NCBI RefSeq assembly: GCF_000331305.1
Contig: NZ_KB217478.1
Span: 8,153,481-8,217,480, forward strand
DNA: 64,000 nt
Direction of reading: 5' to 3'
DNA from: Calothrix sp. PCC 7103
Lineage (GTDB): Bacteria > Cyanobacteriota > Cyanobacteriia > Cyanobacteriales > Nostocaceae
Part shown: piece by piece, positions 63,914 through 64,000 of the stretch
Layout: each line of letters starts with the position of its first letter
Position numbering within the stretch: the stretch's first letter is position 1
Notes under the pieces: model-generated
The model's database searches: none
Seen by the model: the letters and a program-made list of their open reading frames with translations, nothing else
What the model was told of the DNA's origin: nothing
Program-made: the position numbers and the translations under genes

Positions 63914-64000
63914 TTAGCAGGTTTGAAGTTGTCTTTGTTTTTTACGGAGATAGCGTGATAATGCAACACCTGTTCGCCAAAAGCTACGTATAACCAAGAA
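63914..64000 (-). CDS. C-terminal end of an unidentified protein (cut by window edge)
   Basis: A minus-strand frame of 28 codons open to the right edge ends FWRTGVALSRYLRKKQRQLQ then TC and stop. The basic tail and the terminator just downstream suggest a real gene end. Too short to name. Confidence 0.35.
   Translation of the reverse strand, partial: FLVIRSFWRTGVALSRYLRKKQRQLQTC

Overview
The window looks like a chromosome segment of a filamentous, AT-rich (about 40% GC by eye) cyanobacterium, probably in the Nostocales (Calothrix/Rivularia/Nostoc-like). The support is a stand-alone F1 beta-epsilon ATP synthase operon, a PSRP-3/Ycf65 ribosomal protein, a probable carboxysome chaperone (CcmS-like), several cyanobacterial DUF families (DUF1824, DUF6391, DUF4112), WD40 and multi-domain Ser/Thr kinases, and many short dispersed dyad repeats. 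No rRNA, tRNA, CRISPR array, prophage or intact insertion sequence was recognised. The hexamer GGCGCC occurs about 100 times (hand count, roughly one per 640 bases), inside and outside genes, while the usual cyanobacterial HIP1 octamer GCGATCGC was not seen.

Layout. 1-9.1 kb: a class-I amidotransferase-like hydrolase (cut by the left edge), a heme-oxygenase-like di-iron protein, a PadR regulator with a small membrane partner behind a double operator-like site, D-Ala-D-Ala ligase, two tandem coiled-coil paralogues beside a candidate small RNA, an alpha/beta hydrolase, a DUF4112 protein and an SRPBCC protein. 8.9-14.6 kb: a type I secretion module (PpiC-type isomerase, ABC exporter with cyclic-nucleotide-binding-like and degenerate C39 domains, HlyD adaptor) with a possible exoprotein remnant at its end. 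14.8-18 kb: SirB1-family protein and atpD-atpC. 18.1-25.1 kb: one minus-strand operon encoding a partner-switching pathway: two SiaB/DUF6272 ATPase-like proteins, one STAS protein plus a truncated STAS copy, and three membrane-anchored RsbU-type phosphatases.

25-31 kb: a large SPFH/flotillin-like protein, a pseudokinase-like WD40 protein, PSRP-3 and a HAD phosphatase. 31-46.3 kb is a sulfur and metal region: two cysteine-rich DUF326 copper-binding-type proteins, two TauE/SafE exporters (one with DUF1634), a CadD-like exporter, a LysR regulator, cysteine synthase, sulfate-binding protein, CysT and CysW (no CysA here), two NIL-domain proteins, and divergent Crp-family and Rrf2-family regulators sharing a dyad operator. 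These genes can plausibly work together in sulfate import, sulfite/thiosulfate handling, cysteine synthesis and its control.

46.3-64 kb: glycogen debranching enzyme, MsrB, two overlapping PAS histidine kinases (one with a damaged ATP-binding site), an ABC-F ATPase, DUF1824, a prohibitin, a decayed ABC exporter, CcmS-like protein, two tandem Ser/Thr kinases, a glycosyltransferase, DUF2809 and DUF6391 proteins. Gene remnants (STAS, prohibitin, Uma2, ABC exporter, possible exoprotein) are frequent, which suggests continuing duplication and loss.
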